A stretch of 64,000 nucleotides of DNA from Gigaspora margarita. Taxonomy: Eukaryota; Glomeromycota; Glomeromycetes; Diversisporales; Gigasporaceae. The stretch lies in assembly GCA_009809945.1 (NCBI GenBank), contig WTPW01000624.1, positions 157,274 through 221,273 on the forward strand. The letters run 5' to 3'. The notes under the pieces were generated by a model. It worked only from the letters and a program-made list of their open reading frames with translations. It did no database searches and had not been told where the DNA came from. Of this stretch, positions 44,685 through 55,171 are shown one piece after another (position 1 is the stretch's first letter; the number at the start of each line of letters is the position of its first letter). The translations under genes and the position numbers were made by a program.

Positions 44685-46490
44685 CTCTATAAGTTCTTGA
44701 TCAAATTTAATAATAATTTTTTTATTTGAAATCTATGGATTTGTAGAATTAAATAAAAAAATTTTCATCAAATTTGGTCAAGAACTCGTGGAGATATCTT
44801 TGATGAAATTTTCTGTAAACAATTTCAACGTAGCTTCTTTGTAATATGTTTTTTTCAAAATAACCCACTATCAGCAATAATTTACAGGAAATTTTACTAA
44901 GCTAACTAAAAAGAATTTTATAATAGACTTGTAGCACATCATAGACTAATAGAATCTCAAATTTTATGAAATAATATTGAATACTCGTGAAGATATTAAC
45001 ATTTTTGTAAATTCAGACGCATACATTTTTGCAAGTTTTCCCCTATATTCAAATGCTTCTGAAAGCACTTTCTCAAAATGAAATTTCCAAAATGTAACTA
45101 AGTAAGTTGATATAATAGGTATTCAAAAGTCTTTAATTAAAATTTTATCAAAAATGGATTAATATTAACAAGGTTATGATAATTTTTCAATTTGCTTCCA
45201 GATTCAGAATTTTCTAAATTTTTAATTTTGATGAAAACAGACAAATCACTATTACAGGCTAGATTTTCACAAGTTCAAATGAAACAAGTTACTGCGCACT
45301 AATAAAATCAATAGAGTATAGATTATAATTTTTTTTCTATAATTTCAAGTTATTTGGTTAAATATTCATTCTATAATAGCTATTCTTTATTTGGTACAGC
45401 TTCTTTATAATATACTTTTTGGAAATAGAAGAATGTTTTATTAAAAATATCTCTATAAGCTCTTGACCAAATTTGATGAAAATTTTTTTATTTGAATTCT
45501 ATATATTTGTAGAATTCAAAGAAAAAATTTTTTATTGAATTTGGTCAAGAACTCATAGAGATATCTTTGATGAAAGATTTTTCTATTTCTAAAAACATAT
45601 ATTATGTACCAAAATTAAGAGAAATTCGAATCTAGTTGCAAATGAAAAATCTAAATATCTTTGTGAATATTAATTTATTTTTAATAAAATTTTAACTGAA
45701 GACTCTCGAATACCTATTATATCAACTTACTTAGTTATATTTTGAAGGTTTCATTTTAAAAAAGTGCTTTTATGAGCATTTGAATATAAGAAAAACTTGC
45801 AAAAATGTATGCGTCTGAATTTACAAAAATGTTAATATTATCACGAGTTTTCAATATTTTTCATAAAAATTGAAATTCTATTAGTCAATTATATGCTCTA
45901 AAAGTTTACTTAGTGCACTGTAACTTGTTTTATTTGAACTTGTGAAAATCTAGCCTGTGATGATAAATTTTTTGTTTTTATCAAAATTGAAAATTTAAAA
46001 AATCCTGAATCCGTAAGCAAACTGAAAAATTATCATAACTTTATCAATATTAATTCTTTTTTGATAAAATTTTAATTAAAAACTTTCGAATACCTATTAT
46101 ATCAACTTACTTAGTTATGTTTTGGAGATTTCATTTTAAGAAAGTGCTTTCGAAAGTATTTGAATATAGAAAAAACTTGTAAAAACATATACATCTGAAT
46201 TTACAAAAACATTAATATCTTTATGAGTTTTCAATATTATTTTATAAAATTTAAGATTCTATTAGTCTATGATATGTGCTACAAGTCTTGTTATAAATTT
46301 TTTTAGTTAGCATAGTAAAATTTCTTGTAAATTATCACCGAATAATAGGCTTTTTTGAAAAAGCAAAAAAACATATTACAAAGAAGCTATGTTGAAATTG
46401 TTTACAGAAACTTTCATCAAAAATATCTTCATGATTTCTTGACCAAATTTGATGAAAATATTTTTATTTTAATTTCATGAATTCAAATAA
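44685..46490. repeat. Satellite units enclosing a 1.5-kb foldback
   Basis: Satellite phrases stand at 44685-44845, 45405-45605 and 46375-46490. Between them, 44866-45300 is mirrored by 45620-46000 and again by 46020-46350: GCACATCATAGACTAATAG against CTATTAGTCTATGATATGTGC, AAGTAAGTTGATATAATAGG against CCTATTATATCAACTTACTT. The outer ends AGCAATAATTTACAGGAAAT and ATTTCTTGTAAATTATCACC bound the foldback at about 44866-46340. The foldback seems to have entered a satellite unit. Confidence 0.7.
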
Positions 46491-46499
46491 AAAAATTAT

Positions 46500-47271
46500 A
46501 CTATATTTATTTACCCGATGCTAAATATTATAATTTAGTTTTTAGCAAATTGCTATAAAATTTATATATAATAATCCAACTTTTAGCAAATTTACTTGAT
46601 TTTAGAGGTAGCAAAAATATCTAAATTTATGCAGATCAGTTATGACCTATATAAGAGATGTCCAGGGTTCTAATAAAGTCTTTAAAATTTAAAGATAAGG
46701 GGTACATAGATCATTTTTATATAGTTTTATATGGTATTTTAAAATTTTCATATAAAACTGATATATGCTACTAATAAAACTTTTTTAAATTACAACTAAT
46801 TTTTATTAAAATTTTACAAAATATAAATAAAAACAATTTATCTATTATAGTAAAATTTTGAACTATTTTTATATTTTAAAAAAATATAGTTGTATATATT
46901 ACAAAATTTTTTTGGGTGAGCTCAAATTTTTCTGGAGTTTACAAAGTCACTAATTCTGATTGGTCAATTTACATAAATTTATAAGTTAGTTTTATTATTA
47001 AATTTTAATACCCAATCTTTAAATATATATATTTTACTGAGTTTTAAACCAATTTTAATAATTTTACTATTATTAGAATTAGAAAAACCTGCTCTCAAAC
47101 TTGTCTTAAGTATTAAAATTAGTTTACTTAATATAATTTTTCATAAAATTAATTATAAAAAAAATTTACTATTAAGATTATATATAATTTTAAAATAGTA
47201 CCCCCTACCCTTAAATATTTTCAAGTGACAAAATTGAGATTATCTATATAGTGCAAATAGCTAGTTTAATA
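46500..47271. other. AT-rich spacer, nothing recognised
   Basis: No protein-like frame, RNA gene or clear repeat edge. Confidence 0.4.
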
Positions 47272-47499
47272 TAATTTCAATTATTATTTTTTTTTTTTAG
47301 TTTCAAAGTGCCCACCTTGGGACTCAGGATATTTTATTCAAGATACTAGGGCTATCGGTTAAAGAGAGCGCCATTTATTAGCTGATTTTTTAGGGGGTGG
47401 GGGGTAGAGCAATTATCAGGTCCTATATATAATACATTATATATAATATATATAAGAGGGGTCTTAGCTAGGTCGGGTCTGATCTAGATCAGATTATAT

Positions 47500-47850
47500 A
47501 CAATGATTGCAAGTAGTTACTATATAGTAAAGTCCAAATCTTACTATGTAAATCGATAAAATTCTGCTTAAGTAAACTTGCTTGGAAGATCAAAATACAT
47601 GTACTCTAAAATTTTTATCCAAACAAAGAAATTTTTATTATTTAACATTAATTTTTATGTTCATTGAACAGTTTTTTTAAAAGAATCTAATTTTTTGTAT
47701 TAAATGTAAAAATTAAAAGTTAAATAATAAATATTTCTTCGATTTGGATAAAAATTTTAGAGTATATGCAATTCGATCTTCCAAACAAGTTTACTTAAGC
47801 AGTCTTTATCAATTTATATAGTAAAATTTAGACTTTACTATGTAGCGACT
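47500..47850. repeat. Palindrome of the GTAGTTACTATATAGTAAAG type
   Basis: TAGTAAAGTCCAAATCTTAC on the left mirrors GTAAAATTTAGACTTTACTA on the right, and GCTTGGAAGATCAAAATACA mirrors the CGATCTTCCAAACAAG region. Related to the interior of 580-2069. Confidence 0.65.
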
Positions 47851-48208
47851 ATTATTGACCCAGGTTTAACCCAGGTTGGGTTGGGTTGGGTCAGACCCGG
47901 GTCAGATTTGATATGAGGCAGGTCAGACTCAGGTCGGGTTTGACATGAAGCGGGTCAGACCCAGGTCAGGTTTTGACCCAAGTGGGTCTGACCCAGGTCA
48001 GGACCAACCCAACCCACTAAGACCTCTAATATATAATATATATATATATAATACTTTATATATGGAGGTGAGTCAATAGGGGGGCATCCATAAATAACGT
48101 TATGTACCCCTACATAGTAGCTCTTGATCCCCCCCTCTACTATATAAAAAATTTTTAAAAATCCGTATGTTTATATATGAAATTTTACAAAAAACTTGAA
48201 TATATAAT

Positions 48209-48309
48209 GACCCAGTGATCCAATCTGGATGATTTTGGTACCGTTCGATTCGTCTCTATGAGACGAATCCAATGGTACCAAAATCGTTTAATTTGGACCA
48301 CTGGATCAC
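48209..48309. repeat. GGTACC-type palindrome, best-preserved copy
   Basis: GACCCAGTGATCCAATCTGG, TGATTTTGGTACCGTTCGAT, TCGTCTC-TAT-GAGACGA, ATCCAATGGTACCAAAATCG, TTTGGACCACTGGATCAC: a hairpin of about 100 bp. At least eight copies occur in the window. Most are inside foldback elements. Confidence 0.8.
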
Positions 48310-48389
48310 GTTTTATTAACGAAATACTATTGATTTTATAGTAATTTTATAAGAAAACATAGTAACCAATAGTATTTCGTTAATAAAAT

Positions 48390-48493
48390 GTGATCCAGTG
48401 ATCCAAATTAAATGAAATTGATACCATTCGATTCCTCTCCTCGAGACGGTTCGAATGGTACCAAAATAATCCAAATTGGAACACTGGATCAAG
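48390..48493. repeat. GGTACC-type palindrome, second copy in the same element
   Basis: GTGATCCAGTGATCCAAATT, GATACCATTCGATTCCTCTC, CTCGAGACGGTTCGAATGGT, ACACTGGATCAAG. Confidence 0.75.
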
Positions 48494-50440
48494 TTTTAGA
48501 CAAATTTTTAGAAAAAAATTGCGTTATGTTGGGGGGGACCCCCCCCTACATATTGCAAAATCGTTATATTTTGGGGGACCCCCCCCCCTCCTCAAGCATA
48601 ACGTTATTTATGGATGCCCCCTAGAAATCAAGCAAATTTTTTATAATAAAGTTTTTTTGAAACTTTGAACAGAAATAACTTAACAAAAATTTAATCAAAT
48701 TTGATAAAAATTTTTTTAAATTAATTTTGTAAACCTGTAGAATTAATTTAAAAAAAAATTTATTAAATTTGAACAAGTTTTTGTTAAATTATCTTGATTT
48801 AAACTTTTAAAAAAAAGTACTAAAAAAAATTTGCTTGATTTCTATTAACTCACCCCCATATATATAATTTTTAAGATTTTTGGCCAATCACCAATAGTTA
48901 TTACATAGTAAAATCTAAATTCTACTATGTAAATTGGTTATTAGCGCTTAAGTAAACTTATTTGGGAGACTAAATTACACCTATTCTGAAAGTTTTATAA
49001 AAAAAGAGTACTTTTTATTATTTGATTTTTAATTTTTATATTCAACAAATATATTTTGTCAATTAATAAAAAGTTTTTCAATTTCATTGTAAATTTTAGA
49101 ATATATGTATTTTGAATGTCTGAATAAGTTTATTTAAACAGCTTTAATTGATTTGCTTAATAAAATTTGAACTTTACTATGTAGCAACTTTCATCATTTG
49201 TGGGTAGCTTATTTTAGGTCAAAGACATTTTTGTGTTTTTTGAACAAAAGAGAGGTAAAATTTTAACCAATCAAATTCTTGGAAAATTATCAGGTGGGGT
49301 GGAAGGTCAGCTACTTAGTAAAACCCTAATCAGCTAATAAATTGCCCTTCCCTAACTTATATGGAGGTCAACTGGTATTTGTTATATTGACGAGAATCCA
49401 ATTAGCTACACGTACACTTTTGGTGTCTAATTTAAGTGATCTGCCCTAAGGTTCTATACTAGCTGCCATACCTGCAACCCGATTACAGAAATTGCCTATT
49501 TAAACCCTCTGATCCATGTTCCTCCTGCCAACCCATCTTGTATCACTCGAACAGTCCTGGTACTCAGTCAGTTAGATAGTTTCAAATGCTCATCTTTTGT
49601 TCTTAGGACCCAGCCAGGTAATCCTAGTTCTGTTATTCTTGGGGAAAACTTGGTAGAGCGGTATCTGTCCCACTAGATATTCACCTATGCTTTGGTAATG
49701 ATGCACTTACCAAGGCTTGCACTTGGAGTCAGGGCTAACCATTAAACTCCTAATGTTACCTACTTCTGGCCTTGCAATGTTCACTCCAATTCAAGCACCC
49801 ACCTAACCATCCTACCAGTCCTTACACCAGATCCACAAACTTCCAATCCAGTTAGCCCAAAAGGATCGATATGGTTTTTTTTCTTGGTACCGATTGCTGA
49901 AATATTAATCCTTTTTCTCTGGTGCGACTCCAGTAGCTAGGTTAGTAGACTTCTTCCTTGAGAGTCTTATTATCTGATTCTCTGGCTCTGGTTTCTAATA
50001 TTCTGGCTTTGGTAGCACTGTCAAAGATCTTTGCTACCTCATTACTCAGGGCTTGCCAAACAGGTTTCTATTTTTCTAGTTTCTTGGATTTTGTGCGCTG
50101 AATGCTCCCATTCAAGATGGTGTACCAAGCAACTGATTGACAAGAAACAGCTACCAGAACACAGGTCTATTTTTTAAAGCATCGTCAGTGGGATTTGAAC
50201 TTTAGACCTGCTGCTTGGGGGTGACAACTTACTAACTTCCCTAAGTCGCTACATGTAATTTCTATTATTTAAATACTATAATGGCATAGTTACAATATGA
50301 ATTATTAAAAAATAAAACTAATATAGATCAAACTTATAATTTTGATATTTTTTATATCATATAAGATAATTATATTAAAATAAGTACTACTAAGAGAAAA
50401 TAGCACTTTAGGCTTTTAATTATATAAATAAAGACAATTA

Positions 50441-50767
50441 TCTTTCATCGCTAGTGTGATGCATCGCTACCCCCTAGTCGACCAATTATTTTGTTTGTTT
50501 TAATTTTATATTAATCAAAACAAAACAAATAGCGGCCAGGTTAAGATAGCATTAGGGTTTGGTTGTGGGCAATAGTTAGATGACATCCTAACTCAAAATT
50601 TCACAAGAAATTTTTGTTAAGAAAAAATTGTAGTTTTATAGCCAAAATTTTAAGTTAGAAGTGATTTTTTAAAAAATTGTTGTTTCGCTTCAATTTTATA
50701 TTACACCTGATTCTGCATCCCGATTGGTCAATTAGAGGGTGGCGATGCATCGCACTGGTGATGAATA
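50441..50767. mobile_element. 327-bp MITE with TGATGCATCGC arms
   Basis: TCTTTCATCGCTAGTGTGAT at the left; from the right TTATTCATCACCAGTGCGAT. Both continue GCATCGC-ACCC. Flanks are TTA and TAA, so a TWA or TA site is plausible but not exact. Confidence 0.65.
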
Positions 50768-50989
50768 ATAACTCTCATAAATAAAAGCCAAAAATTTTAT
50801 TTTTTCTTTGTATTTATCAATTTTTGTAATACAATTATACTTTTAAATAAGCTTGTATAGTACTTTTTTGTAATTGTCTTTTTTAATAAAATTATTTTTT
50901 CTTTTTCTATTTATTTTTTTTTATTTTTTTCATATACTACTTTTAAAAGGCATATTTACTAAAATATCAGATAGCTACAAAATACTAGT

Positions 50990-51170
50990 CATAGGACCCA
51001 AAATATACATAGATAGATTAGGTATTGGTTTGTTTATTTTGGAGTTTTTTTTTCTATTTATAGTAATTTTTGTTTATTTTTGAGATTTTTTGCAGATTTT
51101 TCTATTTTTAGTAATTTTATAATAAACCTGACCTTTTTATATTTATTTCAGGTTCTCTAGTCATCCTGCT
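50990..51170. repeat. Worn copy of the GAAATATACATAGATAGG-type MITE
   Basis: AGGACCCAAAATATACATAG at the left and AACCTGACCTTTTTATATTT at the right; the interior has TTTTTGAGATTTTTTGCAGA. Confidence 0.6.
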
Positions 51171-52790
51171 AGATATTTCTAAAACATCTAATCTCTTATG
51201 ATTTAATGCTTTAACTATAATTATTACAGATATAGCTATAATAACAGTTAACAAAAATTATATCTTTATTTTTAAAAAATCAATTTGGTCTTACTTAAAT
51301 AACCTATAAATATAGGTAAAAACTATTAAATTACTTTTTATATTTGCATAAAATACTACAATGTTTTGTAAAAATCTTTTTTTTTTGGGTTGTTTTTAAG
51401 CTTAAAATTATAGTTAGTAGAAGCTTTATATGGTGGATTTTAATAATTTTTAAAAATTAATCTACAGATTTGTTATATTGTACCATATAATAGATAAACA
51501 AAGCAAACCACTTTATACAAACTGTATATACTATATATATATTTGTAACTTTGCTATTTTTGTTCACCAAGCTTACAATATTCATATCAATCTTAAAGTT
51601 CTCTTGTTAAGTATGAAAACTAAACATCAAAACAATAAAATTATTCTACACATATATATTATATCTGCTTCTTCAAGATATGATATTGAACAATTTAGAA
51701 ATGTATTTATGGGCATGTCATTAATTACCTGTTATTAAAGATCTACTCCACTTTCTCCTTTTTTAATATATAAATAGTCAGGTTTTTTATACATGATTTC
51801 AACTTTTTTTATCCTCTTTCTTCTAAAAAATCATCTAAGTTTTGATATTTTCTTTATTATTCAAGTAAAAAACATTTTAGTTTGGTTAAAATGCTATTAA
51901 AATAAAACAATTCAATTAGGGCCTTTTTCTAAAGAATTATTTATTACTTTATTTCACAATTTTACTACTTTTTATTTTATTAATTTACAAAAAAATATAT
52001 ATGGTCCGGTGCAGAAAGATTTGTATCTCAAAAAATTTTGTAATTTCAACTCTATATAAAAGTTTTTATATCTTTGATTAATTATTAAACATTTTTTAAT
52101 ATCAAATAAAATAGGTTTTAACCTAACTTATTATATTATTTTTATTGTTATAACATTGTTTTATTTTAATAATTAAGCATGCACAATTTGCTGTATTCAA
52201 AAAAAAAAAGATATTTTTTTTTAAAAAAAAGATATTTTAAATAATTTCACAACCAATATGCAGTTGTATGAGTTTGTACTATGCAAGTGCATTAATGTGC
52301 ATATGATAAAGATATGGTTAAAATTTGAGCAAAATTGAATTATTGGTTGTGAAGAAATTAAGCTTTTAAGAAGATAATTTGATTTTTTTTTACTATATAT
52401 GCAGCTATACATAAAAATTATAAAAATTAATATAGTAAATTATATAGTAAAAATTATTAAAAAAAGCTACTATTAATAAATTTTTTTATTGAATCAATAA
52501 AATTATCAAAAAAAAATTATTTTTATTAATCCAATAACCTAATGATTATATTAAATTAAAAAAATCCAAAATTAATTTGTACAAAAAATATTTGAATCAG
52601 AGCTGTTTGAGGTACAAATCTTTTTGCACCGGACTATAGTTAGTTTTAATAGAAGTGTAAATTATAAAAAGTTAGGAAATTTATTAAATATGATAAATAG
52701 AATAAGAAGATGGATCATAAATTATTGTTTATTTTTTGATAAAAAATAAAACTAAAACATATCAAGTTAAATTTATTTAAAAAGAATATA
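51171..52790. other. AT-rich spacer, no gene recognised
   Basis: A long distance apart, AGATTTGTATCTCAAAAAAT near 52017 and GAGGTACAAATCTTTTTGCA near 52610 are inverted (with TGGTCCGGTGCA/TGCACCGGACTATA), so 52000-52640 is probably one more TIR element. Reading frames 51478-51738 and 52221-52412 look like noise. Confidence 0.45.
52000..52638. mobile_element. Probable 640-bp TIR element with GGTCCGGTGCAGAAAGATTT ends
   Basis: Left end GGTCCGGTGCAGAAAGATTT; from the right TAGTCCGGTGCAAAAAGATT, continuing TGTACCTC against TGTATCTC. TA stands outside each end. No transposase is visible. Confidence 0.65.
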
Positions 52791-52792
52791 TA

Positions 52793-52969
52793 GAACTCTG
52801 AAATATATATAGATAGGCCAGTTTAATTATAAAATTACTAAAAATTGAAAGTTATGCAGAAAAAACCTCAAAAATAAGCAAAAAATTACAAAAATAAAAA
52901 AGATCTGCATAAAAACCCCCCAAAATAAGCAAACTAATAACTGACCTATCTATGCATATTTCAGGGTTC
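52793..52969. mobile_element. 177-bp MITE, sister of 37864-38041
   Basis: GAACTCTGAAATATATATAG at the left and, from the right, GAACCCTGAAATATGCATAG; interior AAAAATAAGCAAAAAATTAC matches. Confidence 0.8.
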
Positions 52970-52979
52970 TGAACATATA

Positions 52980-53810
52980 TATATAGTACTTGCTATATAT
53001 ATCTAATCCCTGTAACTTTTTAGAGTTAATTTGTAATGCCTTAAAATTTTTAGTACATAAAAAGTATTACAAATATTGATTATTCATATGTTTTTGTGAC
53101 TAAGAAAACCTCTATATCAGAATATTATATGATTATAAAGTTTACATATTTTTATATCTAAAAATTACCTCTAAATCTTAAAATAAAACATTTTAAGATT
53201 AATATAGTGCAGAACATCTAAAGGCTGAAATTCAGAAATCTGTTCTATTTTCAAAATTTTCATATAGAAATTTGATGTCTTTGTGAATCCTTGCATTTTG
53301 ATTGGCTAAAATTAATTTTTAAAAATATTTTATAATTAATTTTAAAATTAATTTTAAAATTAGCCAATAGCAGAAGGCTAAAACATGTGACTTGTCCTAT
53401 TTTTGGCCAAATTTTTATGGATCATATAAAAACACTATACTTTTAAACTCATTAATTGAAAAAATATATATTATTTTTGAAAAGTTAAAGCTGCTAAGTT
53501 GTAGCAAATTAGCTAAATTACAAAATAGGTGCCTATTTTTTGTGATATTGTTTTTATATTAAATATTATTAGCTTTTAAAGTTTGTGAAGTCTTTAGGTA
53601 TCCCACACTGTATAATCAATTTAAGTACTTGAAAGCTTTTTTTAATTCTATATATATATAGAAATAAAAAGAGACATCAAATATTAAAATTGATTATATT
53701 GATACTAAGATAATTTTATTTAAAATTTAGTTAATTATTGATATTAGAGATATGATAAAATAAATTTTTTTAAAAAACTTAAAATATATATATTTAATAA
53801 CAATATAATT
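52980..53810. other. AT-rich spacer with a small hairpin
   Basis: 53300-53372 has TTTTGATTGGCTAAAATTAA mirrored by TTTTAAAATTAGCCAATAGC. Nothing coding. Confidence 0.45.
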
Positions 53811-54329
53811 AATTAATTTTAATAGTTTTTTTTAATATCAAAGTTTTCACTTTGGGGAAATGCTTTTTTATTCAAGCAAACAGATCAAGGGCACCTCTTT
53901 GGGCACTCGATATTTATTACATTGATAAGGGTACAACTAGCCACACTTGTAACTTTTGGTTGCCTATTTAAGTAGCCACCTGAAGGTTCTACACTAGCTG
54001 CCATACCTGCAACCCGCATACTGGCATTGTCTATTTAAACCCTCTGGTCCCTGCTTTGTCTACCAATTCTACTTGTATTACTAGTACAATTCTCCATTAC
54101 ATTAGTCAGTCAAGGTTAGTTCCAGATGCTTGTGGAATTCCCTTAGAACTAATTTATCCTCGTAGAACACTTGGTAGAGCAGTCTCTGTTCCACACAGAT
54201 ATTATTTACACTTCAGTAACTTATGCATTTGCATTATACTGACACTTGCAGTACAGAGATTAGCCTAAACTGCTACTATTACCTACTTCCACCCTTGCAA
54301 GGTTTGCTCCAATCCCAGCACCCACCATT

Positions 54330-54614
54330 TAGGGTTTCTCAAATTCAAATCAAATCAAATATTGGATCAATTTGAATTTGATCAAATCAAATTAATGCAG
54401 ATTTTAATTTGATTTGATCCAAATATTTGAATTTGAATTTGATTTGAATTTGAATTTTTAATAGTAATTTTCAAATCAAATCAAATATTTGTTAAATCAA
54501 ATCAATTTGACCATATTTGAATTTGATCAAGTCAAATAAAGTCAAATTTGAACTTGAATTTAAACAAATATTTGATTCAAATATTTGAAGATCAAATCAA
54601 ATTGCAGAACCCTA
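54330..54614. mobile_element. 285-bp hAT-like MITE inside retroposon copy C
   Basis: TAGGGTTTCTCAAATTCAAA and, from the right, TAGGGTTCTGCAATTTGA. Nearly the whole interior is TTTGATTTGAATTTGA words in both orientations. Flanks CCACCATT and CCACTATC are a worn 8-bp duplication. Sister at 58533-58778. Confidence 0.75.
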
Positions 54615-54714
54615 CCACTATCACCATTCTATCAGTCCTTACACCAGATCTACAAACTTCCAAACCAGTTAGCCCAGAAGGGTCGATATGGCTTTCTTCT
54701 CTTGGTTCCTACTA

Positions 54715-54948
54715 CTAGAATGTAGGTCCTTTTCCTCTGGTACGACTCTGGCAGCCATGTTGGTAGACCCCCTTCTTGAGAATCTTGTCATCTGATTCTC
54801 TGGCTCTGGTATCCGATATTCCAGTTTTGGTAGCACTGTCAAAGAACTTTGCTACCTCCTTACTCAGGACTTGCCAAATAGGTTTCAATTTCTCTAGTTC
54901 CTTGGATTTTTGTGCATCCAAAAGCTCCCATTCGAGATAGTGTAACAA
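54715..54948 (-). CDS. Short conserved reading frame inside retroposon copy C
   Basis: 77 codons: SKELEKLKPIWQVLSKEVAK, FFDSATKTGISDT, ESDDKILKKGVYQ and HGCQSRTRGKGPTF. Clearly homologous to the frame in copy A (3336-3554) and open here too, despite the insertion just downstream of its stop. It has no known domain. Either the element spread recently or the frame was kept by selection; the two cannot be told apart from three copies. Confidence 0.4.
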   Translation of the reverse strand: MLHYLEWELLDAQKSKELEKLKPIWQVLSKEVAKFFDSATKTGISDTRARESDDKILKKGVYQHGCQSRTRGKGPTF

Positions 54949-55171
54949 GGCCTACAGGTAATGTACCCAACCAATTGATAAAAAACAGTTACTAGAACAC
55001 AGGTTTATTTTTCAAAGTATCGCCAGTGGGATTTGAATCCTAGACCTGCCACTTGGGGTAACAACTTACCAACTTCTCTAAGTCATCACACCCCTAATTT
55101 TAATGTTTAAGGGTTTGTTTAAATTTTATATGCATATAGAATTCACAAAAGTCTTTAAATATTAAAATTGA

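Larger units (their letters stand above)
48079..48621. mobile_element. 543-bp Tc1/mariner-like MITE with TA duplication
   Basis: Left end GGGGGGCATCCATAAATAAC; the right end from the opposite strand is GGGGGCATCCATAAATAACG. TA flanks at 48077-48078 and 48622-48623. Two GGTACC palindromes occupy the interior, with poly-C/poly-G tracts near the right end. The reading frame 48412-48624 is hairpin sequence. Confidence 0.8.
47363..49352. mobile_element. 1,990-bp TAA-flanked element inserted in retroposon copy B
   Basis: Ends AGAGAGCGCCATTTATTAGC and, from the right, GGGAAGGGCAATTTATTAGC, both continuing TGATT. TAA lies at 47360-47362 and 49353-49355. It contains a palindrome (47500-47850), a GGGTCAGACCC-rich block (47865-48020), the TA-flanked element 48079-48621 and a relic at 48890-49255. 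No transposase. TAA sites point to Harbinger-type mobilisation; its size comes from later insertions. Confidence 0.8.
47286..50255 (-). mobile_element. Retroposon copy B, split by a 2-kb element
   Basis: The 3' end (poly-T on the plus strand, then CAAAGTGCCCACCTTGGGAC) starts at 47286. The tRNA-like head lies at about 50175-50252 (minus-strand AGTTCAAATCCCAC is the B box). TAATTTCAATTATT (47272-47285) and TAATTTCTATTATT (50256-50269) are its target duplication, 13 of 14 identical. Removing 47363-49355 leaves about 977 bp aligned with copy A. The short reading frame is present with stops (minus, about 49890-50110). Confidence 0.85.
53824..55094 (-). mobile_element. Retroposon copy C, split by a hAT-like MITE
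   Basis: 3' tail (poly-T on the plus strand) at 53824; tRNA-like head at about 55018-55094 (minus-strand GATTCAAATCCCACTGGC is the B box). TAATTTTAAT is duplicated at 53814-53823 and 55095-55104. The insert 54330-54614 plus duplication explains the extra length. The 3' end differs from copy A, so there are at least two 3' subfamilies. Confidence 0.85.

Noticed and set aside
48412..48624. 70-codon frame near the MITE end
   Set aside because: Consists of a GGTACC palindrome arm and poly-C/poly-G tract.
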